A stretch of DNA of 64,000 nucleotides from Armigeres subalbatus. Its lineage: Eukaryota > Arthropoda > Insecta > Diptera > Culicidae. A program made the position numbers and the translations under genes. The stretch lies in NCBI RefSeq assembly GCF_024139115.2, contig NC_085140.1, forward strand, positions 232,998,371-233,062,370, read 5' to 3'. The notes beneath the pieces were generated by a model, which did no database searches, was not told the origin of the DNA, and saw only the letters and a list, made by a program, of their open reading frames with translations. Below, one piece after another: positions 34,293 to 44,669 of this stretch. How positions within the stretch are numbered: the first letter of the stretch is position 1; every line of letters begins with the position of its first letter.

Positions 34293-35116
34293 TTTGGGAA
34301 CCCCTACACAACAGACGATCGTTCCATGGCCGATGAGGCAGAGCACTCTACAACGATGATATTCCCCTTTCCCTTTCCCATCCTTATGTTTGTTATTTTC
34401 TACCTACTAACCCGAGCTAGCCGCGGTAACGGCTTCCAATTACTAACACTAGCATAAGAGTTTCTATAAACCCATACCGGCAAATCGATGAATAAAATGT
34501 AACACCCAATGAAATAGCAGCTTTGAAGTACCTTGTACATGTTTCTAGAATTTGCTAAATAAATAATCTCACCAACACCATTGTAGCGATAGGGTTTTTT
34601 GCTTGCCGGTAAACTATAAAAGAAAAGCATTATTGTACTCGTCTCTCAGTCTGTTTCCAATTTTACCGGAATAAACACAAAACAAGTGAATTCGTGACCA
34701 GTTCATTTTTCAACAAAGAAACCCCCGGATTGCTTTGAGCCTAGAGTTGGATCGCTGGTTGTGTCCAATCCTGTGACAACCAGTTCCCATCGTTCGCATT
34801 CTGCTGATTGCCTCGCCCGCTGCCGAGTGTCGCTGCTCACTTTGGAGTTAATTAAAATAAGAGTTCTTTTCAGAGCTTCGTTTCTCGAGTCAGCGACACC
34901 GACTAGCACATTCCACAGCAGAACTGCGCCATTTTGGTTCGTTCGAGGATCGATTCATCCGTCTACCCGAGTTTTGGCAGTGAGCCACTCATCGTCATCC
35001 TCCATTGTTGGCAGTGGGCTAACAAGGAACCGATGAAAGCCGTTATCGTTGGCAGTGGGCCAACAAAGTTCAACCGAAGCCGCTATCGTTTCTGTACATG
35101 TTGGCGTGTCCCAACA
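34274..35116 (+). repeat. 3' LTR of the BEL element
   Basis: 843 bp, identical to the 5' LTR as far as I can read except for one A missing from an A run at about 34622. Confidence 0.95.
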
Positions 35117-35121
35117 CCCCC

Positions 35122-35203
35122 CCTCACAATAATATCAGGGAATTATTCACCAATTGAGCCTATCAGTATTGATTCAATTATTCCATTTGCGGGTTTGTTT
35201 TGA
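35122..35203 (+). other. Candidate exon, right part
   Basis: Continuation of the plus-strand frame interrupted at 27788; in frame once the 5-bp target duplication is counted once. Reads LTIISGNYSPIEPISIDS and stops with TGA at 35201-35203. Confidence 0.25.
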
Positions 35204-36781
35204 TATCGATTCGCACAAGCGTTTATCATATTTGTTGAGCAAATAATTTATTTTCACTTATGTGAGCCTGCATGATTCAGTTCGATTCCCGCCGGCAATT
35301 CTGGTAGATTGACAGCATCAATTTATTCCTAGCCGGATGCATTACCCACTCAAGCGCAGTTAGCATGTAAGCGTAAGCTCTCTTGTAGTGTATATTAAAT
35401 TTGATTGATTTCCAACGACAGCTTGAATCATTGACTGTTACCGCGTGTGAAATCCTTTTAGTTGCATTAATGATGAAAGTTTGTTTGATTGGGTTGTATG
35501 GCTGTTTTTGCATATATACTAATAAACATAATTCAAAATTGTAGTGCATATTGAACAGACTTATACTATTTGTTCGTCATGTAACTATCCTTATTCTAAA
35601 TTTGAATAAGTTATATTTGGTTTCGCCTGTTCTTTTTATTTTTATTAAATAATTTCTTCATCAGGTTATAAAATTTACTATGGACACAATAGGGTACATG
35701 ACAAGGTTACCATTATGGGAAGCTTTTTGCTAGCTCTATGATTGAACAACTTCATTTTTATGTCTTGCATATTTCATTGAAGTGAACAGAAAACATCAAT
35801 ACAAGCATATTATTATGCCCATAACCGGAAGGTACCCAGCAAAATATTCATCAAAATATTTCATCAATTTTATCAGTGCTTAAAAAACTTATTGTTTAAA
35901 ATTAAATCACAGTCGTAAAGGTTGTTTAGAAACTTCAAATTTCTTTTTCTTTCAAAATTTACATTTTACAGAAATAAGTTGTAGCAAGGAAGAAATGTGC
36001 AAACTAAAATACCTAGACGAATGCAGCTTATTACAAACTTTTCGGTTATATACATACTAGCTACATACTGATTTCAAGAAAAGGAAAGATTACAAATATC
36101 TAATCAGTACATTTGACTTTCATGCAAAATCCTAGCCACAATTATCATTTGATTCCATTTCTACTCGATGTCAAATTGAATCTAAATCTGACAAACAGTC
36201 CCCTGTGATTGCCAATGTTTTGGTTCTTATTCGGACCTAAAACGTATTCAACGATCCACAACTGAAAAGAAGACAAAATTAAAACGTTGACTCCCGATGG
36301 GGTAGATCTCAATTATTGAAATGAGCCCATTCGGAAGACTAACGATGGTATTTGATGAATCAGCTCCAGCAGCATCGCACTCACCACACATGCTGTATAT
36401 CCTCAAATATAGATAAATAATAAAACATGCTTTTGGCTCGTGTGATTCGCAGCGCCCATAAAATTCGCAGTACTTTCCGCTCGTGGCTCGTATTGGCCGA
36501 TATTTCACTTAGTTCGATTGCATATCATATTCATGCTGCCGAACAAGTTCAGTCGTCCACAGAGCTAGGGTAAGCAGTATTGCCGATTTTAATCTCTTTA
36601 TCATCTGTATATCACTGGAAACATTTTTCAAGTGGAAGTTAGGCGAGGATGATTTTTGAAGCCTACTGTCTATCATGTTTGGGTGCACTTGCGTTCACAT
36701 ATTTTGACGCTAAACGTCTTTATTGAGGTTTGCTCAAAATTGCTTTTAAATAAGAAAAGAACTAATTTTATACAAACTTCT
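35204..36781. other. Spacer, nothing recognised
   Basis: About 1.6 kb of AT-rich DNA. Frames such as the minus-strand 35549-35277 and 36508-36248 have no recognisable motif. Confidence 0.45.
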
Positions 36782-37328
36782 GTTCTTCTTCTTATTGGCA
36801 TTAATCCCCCACTGGGCCATTGCTGCTTCGCTGCTTAGTTTTCATTCAGCACTTCCACAGTTATTAGCCGCGAGGTTTCCTAGCTAAGTTACCATTTTTT
36901 CATTCATAATAGGCTAACACGATGATACCACAGACAAACAGACATAACACTCATGAAATTCTCATCGTTCACTGATTTACCGGTCATTTTAAATAATCAT
37001 TAGTTGGTCAATCGGTCACAAGTGGCGTGCACATCGCATTTGCTCGAGTTTGACGTTTGCTCACTAACGCCATCTGGTTTGTGATTTGCCCAATAAAGTG
37101 AAACCAACAGATGTCGTTAGTGTTTGTACGACGATGAATTTGATGAGTGAATGTTCAATGTGTTATATCTGTTTGTCTGTGATGATACTTTGATGCCCAG
37201 GGAAGTCGACACAATTTCCAAACCGAAAATAGTCTAGACCGGCACCGGGAATCGAACCCAGACACCATCAGCATTGTCTTGATTGCTTTATAGCCGCGCA
37301 TCTCACCGCTAGGATAAGGAGTGCCCCA
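36782..37328 (-). mobile_element. tRNA-derived SINE (minus strand) interrupted by a MITE
   Basis: Same family as 16415-16726, reversed: TTCTTCTTCTTATTGGCATT at the left is the tail and CACCGGGAATCGAACCC at 37242-37259 is box B. Flanked by AAACTTCT (36774-36781, 37329-37336). The body is split at 36928 by a 253-bp MITE. Confidence 0.85.
36929..37181. mobile_element. MITE inserted in the SINE, 7-8-bp duplication
   Basis: 253 bp with 22-bp terminal inverted repeats CACAGACAAACAGACATAAC(AC) and (GT)GTTATATCTGTTTGTCTGTG, one mismatch. ATGATAC is duplicated at both sides, extending to GATGATAC if the terminal G is shared. The uninterrupted sequence is visible in the SINE at 16415 (reverse complement CACGATGATACTTTTATGCC). 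A hAT- or P-type 8-bp duplication is the likely class. Confidence 0.88.
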
Positions 37329-37596
37329 AAACTTCTATCGAATCTTGAAATGTTAAACCCTGATCAATCCACCTAGCTGCGTTGGTGCCTCTCTCGTGCG
37401 TATTTTTTCTATAACTGTGTAGCCCATAGCCCAATCTGGCTAATTTTAAATAGGAAACAATGAAACAGTATTCTCTATCAAATGCAACTTATTGCAAATA
37501 GAATTATGTGAAGTACAAATATACAGATATCACCCGATTTTGACAAGCTGAGTCGCTTGGTAAACAGTGTCCGGCAATTGAAGTACTATGGTCCAA

Positions 37597-37734
37597 TGCA
37601 CCGAGTTCATCATTGACGTTTGAGCGGTGCGCTGTTTACTAAGAATGAATACTTTTTCATTCATCGAGTTCATGCAAGTGTCCATTTTTAGTAAACAGAG
37701 CCCGACTCAAACGTCATTGTGTTCATTCGGTGCA
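37597..37734. mobile_element. Short inverted-repeat element
   Basis: 138 bp with ~47-bp imperfect inverted ends (TGCACCGAGTTCATCATTGA and TGCACCGAATGAACACAATG, both continuing CGTTTGAG and ending CTGTTTACTAA). No clear target duplication was found. Confidence 0.6.
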
Positions 37735-38288
37735 TAGCCCTCTCCATCCCCATCAGTGTTGGTGCCGTGTTTACAAAATTTTCCTTTGTTTGCTGTTAGA
37801 ACTGTCATATTTTTCTTGTTTAGTGTTAGAAAACAACAAACAATCCGTTGATACACTAAGAAAAATATCGCAAATTTTAACTAGACATCAGGTGAAAATG
37901 AAAATTTTCATTTTGATTCAGTGTGCAGCGAAAAAAAATCACTCTGTGATAGTGTTGGTAAAATCTGCTTGGAGACCTCAATTGGACCATATCAAAATGA
38001 ACAGGTAAATTGATCAAAACTAAAATGTTTGACGTTTGTTCGTTTGGAACAGTCGGATGAGTGCCAATGTTTTTCAACAAATCGAGGCGGCTACATTAAT
38101 TAAAACATGTAAATATTTTCTACCTCTTGGATGTCAAAAAAGAAGCTGACTATGCCGCCATTATCGAGCGCAAAATACTGGATACGTATATTGAATTATA
38201 TTATTTTTATTTACTTATGTAACAGTTCAATTGCAATAACACCGTATTTAATCTCCGAACCTTCTATCAGAAGTTCGGTTTTAGAGTT

Positions 38289-38533
38289 GGTCGGGGTTCA
38301 GCCAAATCACACCAAGCGCCAATGAAAAATTTTCAATTTTTTACCAAACTTTTCGTGTAACAGATTCACTTAATCATAAATCGCATCGGACATCATTCAA
38401 CGCCATAACTGAGGATCTCCTACAACGAATGTACGCATGAATTAACAAGAAATACTTTCCGTTTTCCTTTTGCGAACAAAATAAAACAAGTCAGTCAAAA
38501 AGCCGCTTGGTGCGGTTTGGCTGAACCCCGACC
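38289..38533. mobile_element. MITE with 32-bp TIRs and AGTT duplication
   Basis: 245 bp; ends GGTCGGGGTTCAGCCAAATC and its near complement GGTTTGGCTGAACCCCGACC. The 4-bp AGTT is on both sides (38285-38288, 38534-38537). It sits in the tail of the tandem-unit repeat copy 3, whose paralogues lack the insertion. Confidence 0.8.
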
Positions 38534-38629
38534 AGTTATCCTATAGGCCTTACGTATACGTAAGTATATACGAGAAAGGCAAAACGGACTTGACCAGTAA
38601 TTATTCAATGCTGAATAAGCATAATAGGG

Positions 38630-38985
38630 TAAAGTGCCCAATAGTGGACCCCCAACCAATAGGGGACCCTCCAGCCATTTTTGCATTATTACAGCACAAT
38701 GTAAACATTTTGCTATGAAATTCCATCGGGAGAACCTACATAACAGTCCTATGATTTGATTACATGCATTGGAAATGCTATGGAAGGTAAAATTAGATGA
38801 TTTTTTACAATTCTATAAAAAATAAACACGAGAGTGTCCATTATAGGAATATTTTGGGAGGTCCATAATAGGGAAGAAGAACGTCATGAAATGGAACATG
38901 AAAATCAAACGAAGTGTCGACTATAGGGAAGCAATTTCCTATTATGGACCCCCAGGGGGTCTACCATAGGGCGAAATCAGTCAGA
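38630..38985. repeat. Repeat with (A)TGGACCCCC / CTATAGGG words
   Basis: The words GTGGACCCCCAA, GGGGACCCTCC, GTCCATAATAGGG, CTATAGGGAAG and TATGGACCCCCAGGGGG recur. A degenerate inverted-repeat element is likely, but boundaries are unclear. Confidence 0.35.
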
Positions 38986-39069
38986 CTTTAAATTGCTGTA
39001 TCGTGAAGAGGAGATGCAGAACTTGTTATTAGATATCCTGCAGACTTAATATTTTGAAAATTTTTGAAA

Positions 39070-39660
39070 ATGAATTGACATTTGTGTCGCCCAAAAGTCG
39101 AGGACTCTATCGTGATTGCCTTAAGTGTTCCTCGTAGTGCCGCTTCCACTTTTCGATCACCACACGTTTCTTCCACGGGCCCTCCTTAGCCGTGCGGTAA
39201 GACGCGCGGCTACAAAGCAAGACCATGCTGAGGGTGGCTGGGTTCGATTCCCGGTGCCGGTCTAGGCAATTTTCGGGTTGGAAATTGTGTTGACTTCCCT
39301 GGGCATAAAAGTATCATCGTGCTAGCCTCATGGTATACGAATGCAAAAATGGTAACCTGGCTTAGAAACCTCGCAGTTAATAACTGTGGAAGTGCTGAAT
39401 GAACACTAAGCTGCGAGGCGACTCTGTCCCAGTGTGGGGACATCCCACTGGGGATGTAATGCCAATAAGAAGAAGAAGAAGAAGACGTTTCTTCCGTTAA
39501 GATACGGCTTGAAGCCTTAGCGGGATGCGTTGAGCTTCTGATAGAACTTGCGAACGGCTTGCACGGCTGTTCCATATCCTCGCACTCCGCTTCTTACAGG
39601 CGGCGTTTCTTCCCCTGAAAGAGGTTGTCACCGCTTCCGTCTGTTACGTTCGACGGTCCA
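39070..39660 (-). pseudogene. RTE-like LINE (second family) fragment split by a SINE
   Basis: On the minus strand two pieces (39660-39485 and 39174 to about 39070) form one LINE segment: a linker part shared with 12425-12600 and then KRVVIEKWKRHYEEHL upstream of the reverse transcriptase. The SINE at 39175-39484 interrupts it. Frames are broken. Confidence 0.65.
39175..39484 (+). mobile_element. tRNA-derived SINE, full length
   Basis: Copy of the 16415-16726 family flanked by ACGTTTCTTCC (39164-39174, 39485-39495). Box-B-like GGGTTCGATTCCCGGTG and a (GAA)n tail are intact. It carries a short extra segment (GACATCCCACTGGG) absent from the copy at 16415. Confidence 0.9.
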
Positions 39661-40548
39661 CACGAAGGGTGACCCGACGACGAGCAAGAAGCGATTTACA
39701 GCACAGCTGTAACAGACATACGATGGACTGCAGGACAGCCAAATATTAATCGGCGCCATGAACGCTAAAGCAAAAAAGGAAAAACTGTTTAGACCGAGAG
39801 TCTTCATACCATAGTCATACCGGGTAGTCTTCATACCGTATCGAATGTCAATGGTCAATGATACATCAACATTGTAGCCTCCCGCCTCGATTGAAAAAAC
39901 CGCAACCGCTGCACTAGGCACGGTGTCCTCGAATCAGAGAAACAACTGGTATGACGGTTGTCCACTCCGGAACCTACCTCCGATTCTGGCTAGGAAATTC
40001 CGGCATAGTCCAGCCTAGGTCCCGTAAGCGCACAATAAATTTGCCGCCCGAACGAAACCCAAAAATCCCACCGCTGGGTCGAACAATCACTAGCCGCGAA
40101 CAATAATCCCACCCGGGCAATATCAGTGAAGAACACTTCTTTAAACCACCGTTCACTCCTTAAATCACCCGTATCCTTGGGCACAGTTCTTTCTTAGTAA
40201 AATTACTTTGAACACCGTCCGCTTCTCATTAAAACACTAGCTGCTTAACTGCTACAAAAAAAACTTCAATAAAATACGGTATCCAAAATAACCGACCAAA
40301 CCGTTTTAGTTTATAGTGTGTACTGGTCACTGGTATCTTCATCAGAGCAATCCAACCTTCCTCCGTTCTCTGATGAAGATATCAGTGACGTCATCGTTCT
40401 GAGCATAGTCCGACAGTGACAGCTTATCTCCGTCGGTTTCTCTGTTGTCCACTACGGCATCTCTGGGCACCCGTCGGCTAATCATCTGCTATCGTCATAC
40501 AAAGAAGGCACAGCAGAACGATCGTCCAACAGCATAAAGCATTGTTTA
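39661..40548. other. Spacer, nothing recognised
   Basis: About 890 bp; minus-strand frames at 39921-39628 and 40184-39974 are unrecognised. Confidence 0.4.
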
Positions 40549-40750
40549 CACGCAAAAAAAAAAGCGTTCATGTATTCGTGAACTAACGAGTTCACGGTGT
40601 ATTTTTTCGTGAACAACATTCACGGATTCGGGAATACAGTCATGTTTTCTGGAACGTTCTGGAAAACGTGACTGGTGTTCCCGTATCCATGAACTAAATC
40701 ACGGTGTATTTTTGCTGGTTCACGAATTCGGGAACGCTTTTTTTTGCGTG
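40549..40750. mobile_element. MITE with CACGC ends, TA duplication
   Basis: 202 bp flanked by TA (40547-40548, 40751-40752). The ends CACGCAAAAAAAAAAGCGTT and AACGCTTTTTTTTTGCGTG are inverted, and internal GTTCACGG/CCGTGAAC-type words repeat. The CACGC ends resemble those of the long-TIR MITE at 16991. Confidence 0.8.
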
Positions 40751-40930
40751 TACCTCTCCGTCCCATCCTTGTCGCATTGAAAATGATTAGGCTTCGCCTG
40801 CAGAGCACAAGCAGACAACGTCGATTGCTCACCGGGCGATATATCCTCTGCAGATTAAAAGCGGTCTGCCTGCTGTTGGAGATCGCAAGCAAAACTACTG
40901 GTGTACACAGGGGGCGAGCCCAGGTTCTAT

Positions 40931-41115
40931 CACAAACGCCCGAATAACACTCGCCCGAATGACAAACGCCCGAATAGACCAAACGCCCGAATAGACCAAA
41001 CGCCCGAAAAGACCAAACGCCCGAAAAGACCATTTGTCCGAATGGACCATTCGCCCGAAAATACCATTCGCCCGAATGAATCATTCGCCCGAATAGACTA
41101 TATGCCCGAATAAAC
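40931..41115 (+). repeat. 17-bp minisatellite, CGCCCGAATAGACCAAA type
   Basis: About eleven units of 15-17 bp with the core CGCCCGAA; several A/T substitutions separate the units. Minus-strand and plus-strand open frames over it are low-complexity artefacts. Confidence 0.85.
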
Positions 41116-41310
41116 TCTTTACCTTACTTGATGAAAAGATGTTTTGTTACTAATACAAAGAAATTGTATATTTGATTTCCTACTTATCTCATATATTGTT
41201 GTACACGTCTCTCACATGTATCTAAATATGTATTCGTTTCGTCTATGTGTGAAATAGTAAGAAAAATAATGGCTTGATTTCTTTGTATACGTATGCATAA
41301 AGTTATTTAC

Positions 41311-41406
41311 GGTAGCTTCACACCTCGGGAATTTGGTCCGCAGATTTTTTCCCCAGGGCACAGGGACCAAAATCCGGCGGAAAACTTTCTCGAGGTGTAA
41401 AGCCCC
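41311..41406. mobile_element. Very short MITE
   Basis: 96 bp with imperfect inverted ends GGTAGCTTCACACCTCGGGA and CTCGAGGTGTAAAGCCCC. ATTTA occurs at both sides but not at exactly equivalent offsets. Related sequence (GTAGCCTCACACATCGGGAA) occurs at about 12863. Confidence 0.5.
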
Positions 41407-41476
41407 ATTTAACATTGATTATAAATAAAATCTACTTATCACTGTCTTGCAATCCATTCACATAGAAAAAAAAACC

Positions 41477-42172
41477 CTGATTAATCCACCTAGCGGTGAT
41501 GGTGCCTTTCTCGTGCATTAAAAAAATAGTATTTTGGCCATTACTCTTCAGCCCATAGTTCGATCTGGCCAATTTTCAATAGAAAACAATGGGAGAGTAT
41601 TCTGCGTCGAATGCAACTTGTTGCGAGTAAATCGGTTGAGGATAAGTACCTGAAAAATGAGTGACATTTTTTTAACCAATTTTTCTATAAAAAAGTTGTA
41701 TTTTGGCCATAATCTCCGAGTCCATAGTCCGATCTGACCAATTTTTAATAGGAAACAATGGTAAAGTATCCTGCGTCGAATGCAACTTGTTGCGAGTAAA
41801 TCGGTTAAGGATAAGTGCCTGAAAAATGAGTGACATTTTTTTACTCATTTTTTCGATGAAAAAAGTGGTATTTTGGCCATAACATCCGAGCCCATAGTCT
41901 GATCTGACCAATTTTCAATAGGAAACAATGGTAGAGCATCCTGCGTCAAATGCAACTTGTTGCGAGTAAATCGGTTAAGGATAAGTACCTGAAAAATGAG
42001 TGATATTTTTTTGGGTAGGTGCGCACAGACACACACACATACACACACACAGACATCACCTCAATTCGTCGAACTGAGTCGATTGGTATATAACACTATG
42101 GGTCTCCGGGCCTCCTATAAAAAGTTCATTTTTGGAGCGAACATATAGCCTTTACGTATACTTTGTATACGA
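41477..42172 (+). repeat. Tandem-unit repeat family, copy 2, interrupted by a solo LTR
   Basis: Starts CCTGATTAATCCACCTAGCG and has three internal units starting GTATTTTGGCCAT (41529, 41698, 41868; spacing 169 and 170), then a CA run (42018-42050) and the conserved tail. The tail is cut at GTATACGA (42165-42172) by a 1,056-bp insertion and resumes GAAAGGCAAAA at 43233. Confidence 0.8.
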
Positions 42173-43228
42173 TGTAACCGCTTGGTTTTTTTTGGTTGAT
42201 TTTTGTTTTGTATTTATGTTGTTTTGTCGGAGCCTTCACGTTTCTCGTGTAATACCAGCAGAACTACCACAGAAGCGTTAGGGTTTGGTACCGCTATAAA
42301 GACATGAGGATGCTATCAAATATCCAACATGGCATCATGATTCCGCAAATGTCATGTTGCATGAAAAATGCAATAAAAATTTGCGGAAAAATATGGAAGG
42401 AATTTAGTAGCCATTGCCCAAACTCGGCCTCTTAGTAAATCAGGCGTCCGTGTGCTGTGAAGTGAAAGTAAAGTGCAGTATTCCAAGTGAACCCCCCCCC
42501 CCCTTTCTAGTGGGAGCTAGTGTGAGCTCCGGGGAAAAAGTGTTCAGGTAATTACCAATCCTGTACTATGGAACTTGTAATTAATTCCTTGGTGTCCTTT
42601 AGGACCTCTTTTTCTACGTCTTTTTCGAACTGCCAATTCGTCCAGCACACGGTTCGGCCCGCGAAGTCATTTGGCTTCCGCGCCTAAACCGTCAAGGATT
42701 TTAACGTCCTTCACCGGACGTTTCCACGAATTTTGGAGGAATTCCCCTCTCGGCCGTCCAAGGTGGCTAAGCCACGGCCGGCCGATCGCGCCTACGAGGG
42801 AAGACGCCTGCCCGCCATCTTCCAGCAACGCCCGCTGGTCCCGTCGGACGACGATTGTCCGCATAGCCGCTCGCCTCGCTATTCAGGCGAGATTTCTGGC
42901 CGCACAGCTGGACAGGAGTCGCTGTGCCGGCTATTCCGGCCTCAACAACCGAAGCAGCAGCGGTATGTACCGGTACCATCGTTAAAACTAGGTCACACTA
43001 AACAAATTAACACAAATTTATTACACAGAACAACACGCACACACCACAATTAGGAATCAATAAATTATATACAAGAAAAGTGAAAGTTCTCTGTTGTTAG
43101 TTTTTGTTTACCGCGAAAAACCCTTGATTACCCAATAGTTAGCCGACCCTGGGATTGCCGGAGAGTCTCTTGTGTCCTGGTCTGGCCTGGCTATTGCTAG
43201 TTGTCGATTAGAAAAAGGGGGAGTTTCA
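42173..43228 (+). mobile_element. Probable solo LTR with GC-rich ORF
   Basis: 1,056 bp with TGTAAC...GTTTCA ends and the 4-bp duplication ACGA (42169-42172, 43229-43232). The empty site is visible in the paralogue at 6661-6680. It contains TATAAA near 42294, a spliced-looking leader (CAG|GTAATT at about 42544 and GTCCTTTAG| at about 42600), a GC-rich frame of about 130 codons open from that acceptor to 42985, and AATAAA near 43057. The strand is inferred from these signals. The protein (ending GLNNRSSSGMYRYHR) is not recognised. TG/CA ends and a short duplication fit a solo LTR left by LTR-LTR recombination. Confidence 0.6.
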
Positions 43229-43246
43229 ACGAGAAAGGCAAAAAAA

Positions 43247-44666
43247 GTCAGTTTTAATTGCTCAGCATTGTTGAGAGAATCAGATATTGAAATATGTTTT
43301 ATATATGCTGGTCGGTCACTTATATCGGTCCACAAACATCCTGAAATAAATCAAAACCTGACGGAATAATTAGAGCTGTAGCGAAAAATAACGTTGCAAG
43401 GATATTTATTTAAACCAATCATCAAAAATAAGAGGCGCCAATAGGAATTCACCCTTCTTTTCTTCATAAATTGTTCTTTCTAAATGTATTGAAGACATGA
43501 TATTTTTCCCTAAGTAAAGGTTCAAGCAAAATTCGTTTCAAAGATAAGCAAAAACGAGCCACGTCGTATAATGTAACGCCGGTGACGACGTGATGAACTC
43601 TTATAACCATCAGTATGTGACGATATATATGTGCATATCAACAGATGCTATACAACATTAACAACATTGGACGCAGAACCTCTCTTGCGATCGACTATCC
43701 ATGGTAATGACGGGACGATCTTTCTATTTCCTTCAACACATCATTCAGTGTTGTAAGCACAAGCCAAGATTTGGATAATTGACGGAACATTCTCAACTGC
43801 ACCACAACAATTTGCTCAAGTGTTCACAATTCACGGAACTGTAAGCGAAGGTCAACACCGTCGATTCGTTCCTTTGGTATTTATGCTAAAACACGGGAAC
43901 GTATGATACAACCTTTTGTTCATTGATGGAACGAAATTTATCAGTATACAGTTGTCATAAGACGAGTTAATACAATCCCATTGAATTCCACCACTTTATT
44001 GTATCTTGACAGATACGTATTTCGAGCTCAACAGTAAGGCCGTCTTCAGTGTCTCGTACTTGACTCGACTTCGGGAGGTATTGCCGAGCCACAAAACTTA
44101 TACCCTAGACCAGTATTGGAAAAGGTCGTGATCGTCACGAGACAGCGAACAAAGCCCTCTTTTCTATTTCAGGCAACCAAACGAAAATATCAAAGTGGTA
44201 ATGAAAACTATAATAAAGCAGATGTTGCAAACTTTCATGCCCTATTGTGAAATAAAAATTGTTGAGATTATTGTAGATTGCCTTTCATCCTCGGCGTTGC
44301 TTTAGAGAGTGAAAGAAGCAAATTTGTAAACATCGCGTGACATCTATAGTGAGATATTCCAGTACTGCCCCAGGCAAACACGTGCGAATCTTTATAACAA
44401 AAATTTGCCAATTAAAGATAGTAAATACATAATTTAAAAATCAATATAGTAAATATATTTCGGGCAACTGTTACTTTTTTTTTAGCCAAATGTTAACTTC
44501 TGGCAAATGCTGTTTTCGGGGAAATGTCATTCGAGGGATTGTTATTTCCAAGGAATTCTACAATCCCAAAAACATCATACGACATGAAGAATTGGAAATT
44601 TAAGTTGTGCTTAACGTCCATTATGCTTGTCACACATCATGCCTAGCGTATTTATATTTAATGTAC
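43247..44666. other. Spacer, with a short conserved-looking repeat
   Basis: Mostly unrecognised AT-rich DNA. At about 43985-44110 the words TTGTATCTTGACAGATACGT and AAGGCCGTCTTCAGTGTCTC look like a fragment of an interspersed repeat, family not named. Confidence 0.4.
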
Positions 44667-44669
44667 TTA

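Larger units (their letters stand above)
27789..35116 (+). mobile_element. BEL/Pao LTR retrotransposon, nearly intact and very young
   Basis: 7,328 bp with two LTRs (27789-28632, 34274-35116), a CCCCC target duplication (27784-27788, and 35117-35121 within a C run), and a gag-protease-RT-RNase H-integrase coding region in BEL/Pao order with no envelope gene. I see only one difference between the LTRs, one A in an A run (AGAAAAAGC versus AGAAAAGC near 28138 and 34622), so insertion was recent. Coding breaks are two 1-base losses in A runs near 29100 and 32032. Antisense in the DIP intron. Confidence 0.95.
37355..38586 (+). repeat. Tandem-unit repeat family, copy 3, with later insertions
   Basis: The left part (37355-37566) matches the head of the 5834-6680 element, with a single internal unit. 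The right part (about 38258-38586, excluding a MITE) matches its tail: CTCCGAACCTTCTATC ... TATACGAGAAAGGCAAAACG. About 690 bp between them is inserted material including an inverted-repeat element at 37597-37734. A 92-codon plus frame (37730-38008) in the insert is unrecognised. Confidence 0.6.

Noticed and set aside
36248..36508. 86-codon minus-strand frame with several cysteines
   Set aside because: No recognisable motif or exon signals; length expected by chance in this amount of sequence.
39200..39265. Possible tRNA gene in the SINE
   Set aside because: It is the head of a repeated SINE with target duplications and a GAA tail; not an independent tRNA.
40620..41084. 154-codon minus-strand frame
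   Set aside because: Crosses the end of a MITE and the 17-bp minisatellite; the GEWYFRANG/GVWSFRAFG-like repeats come from the array.
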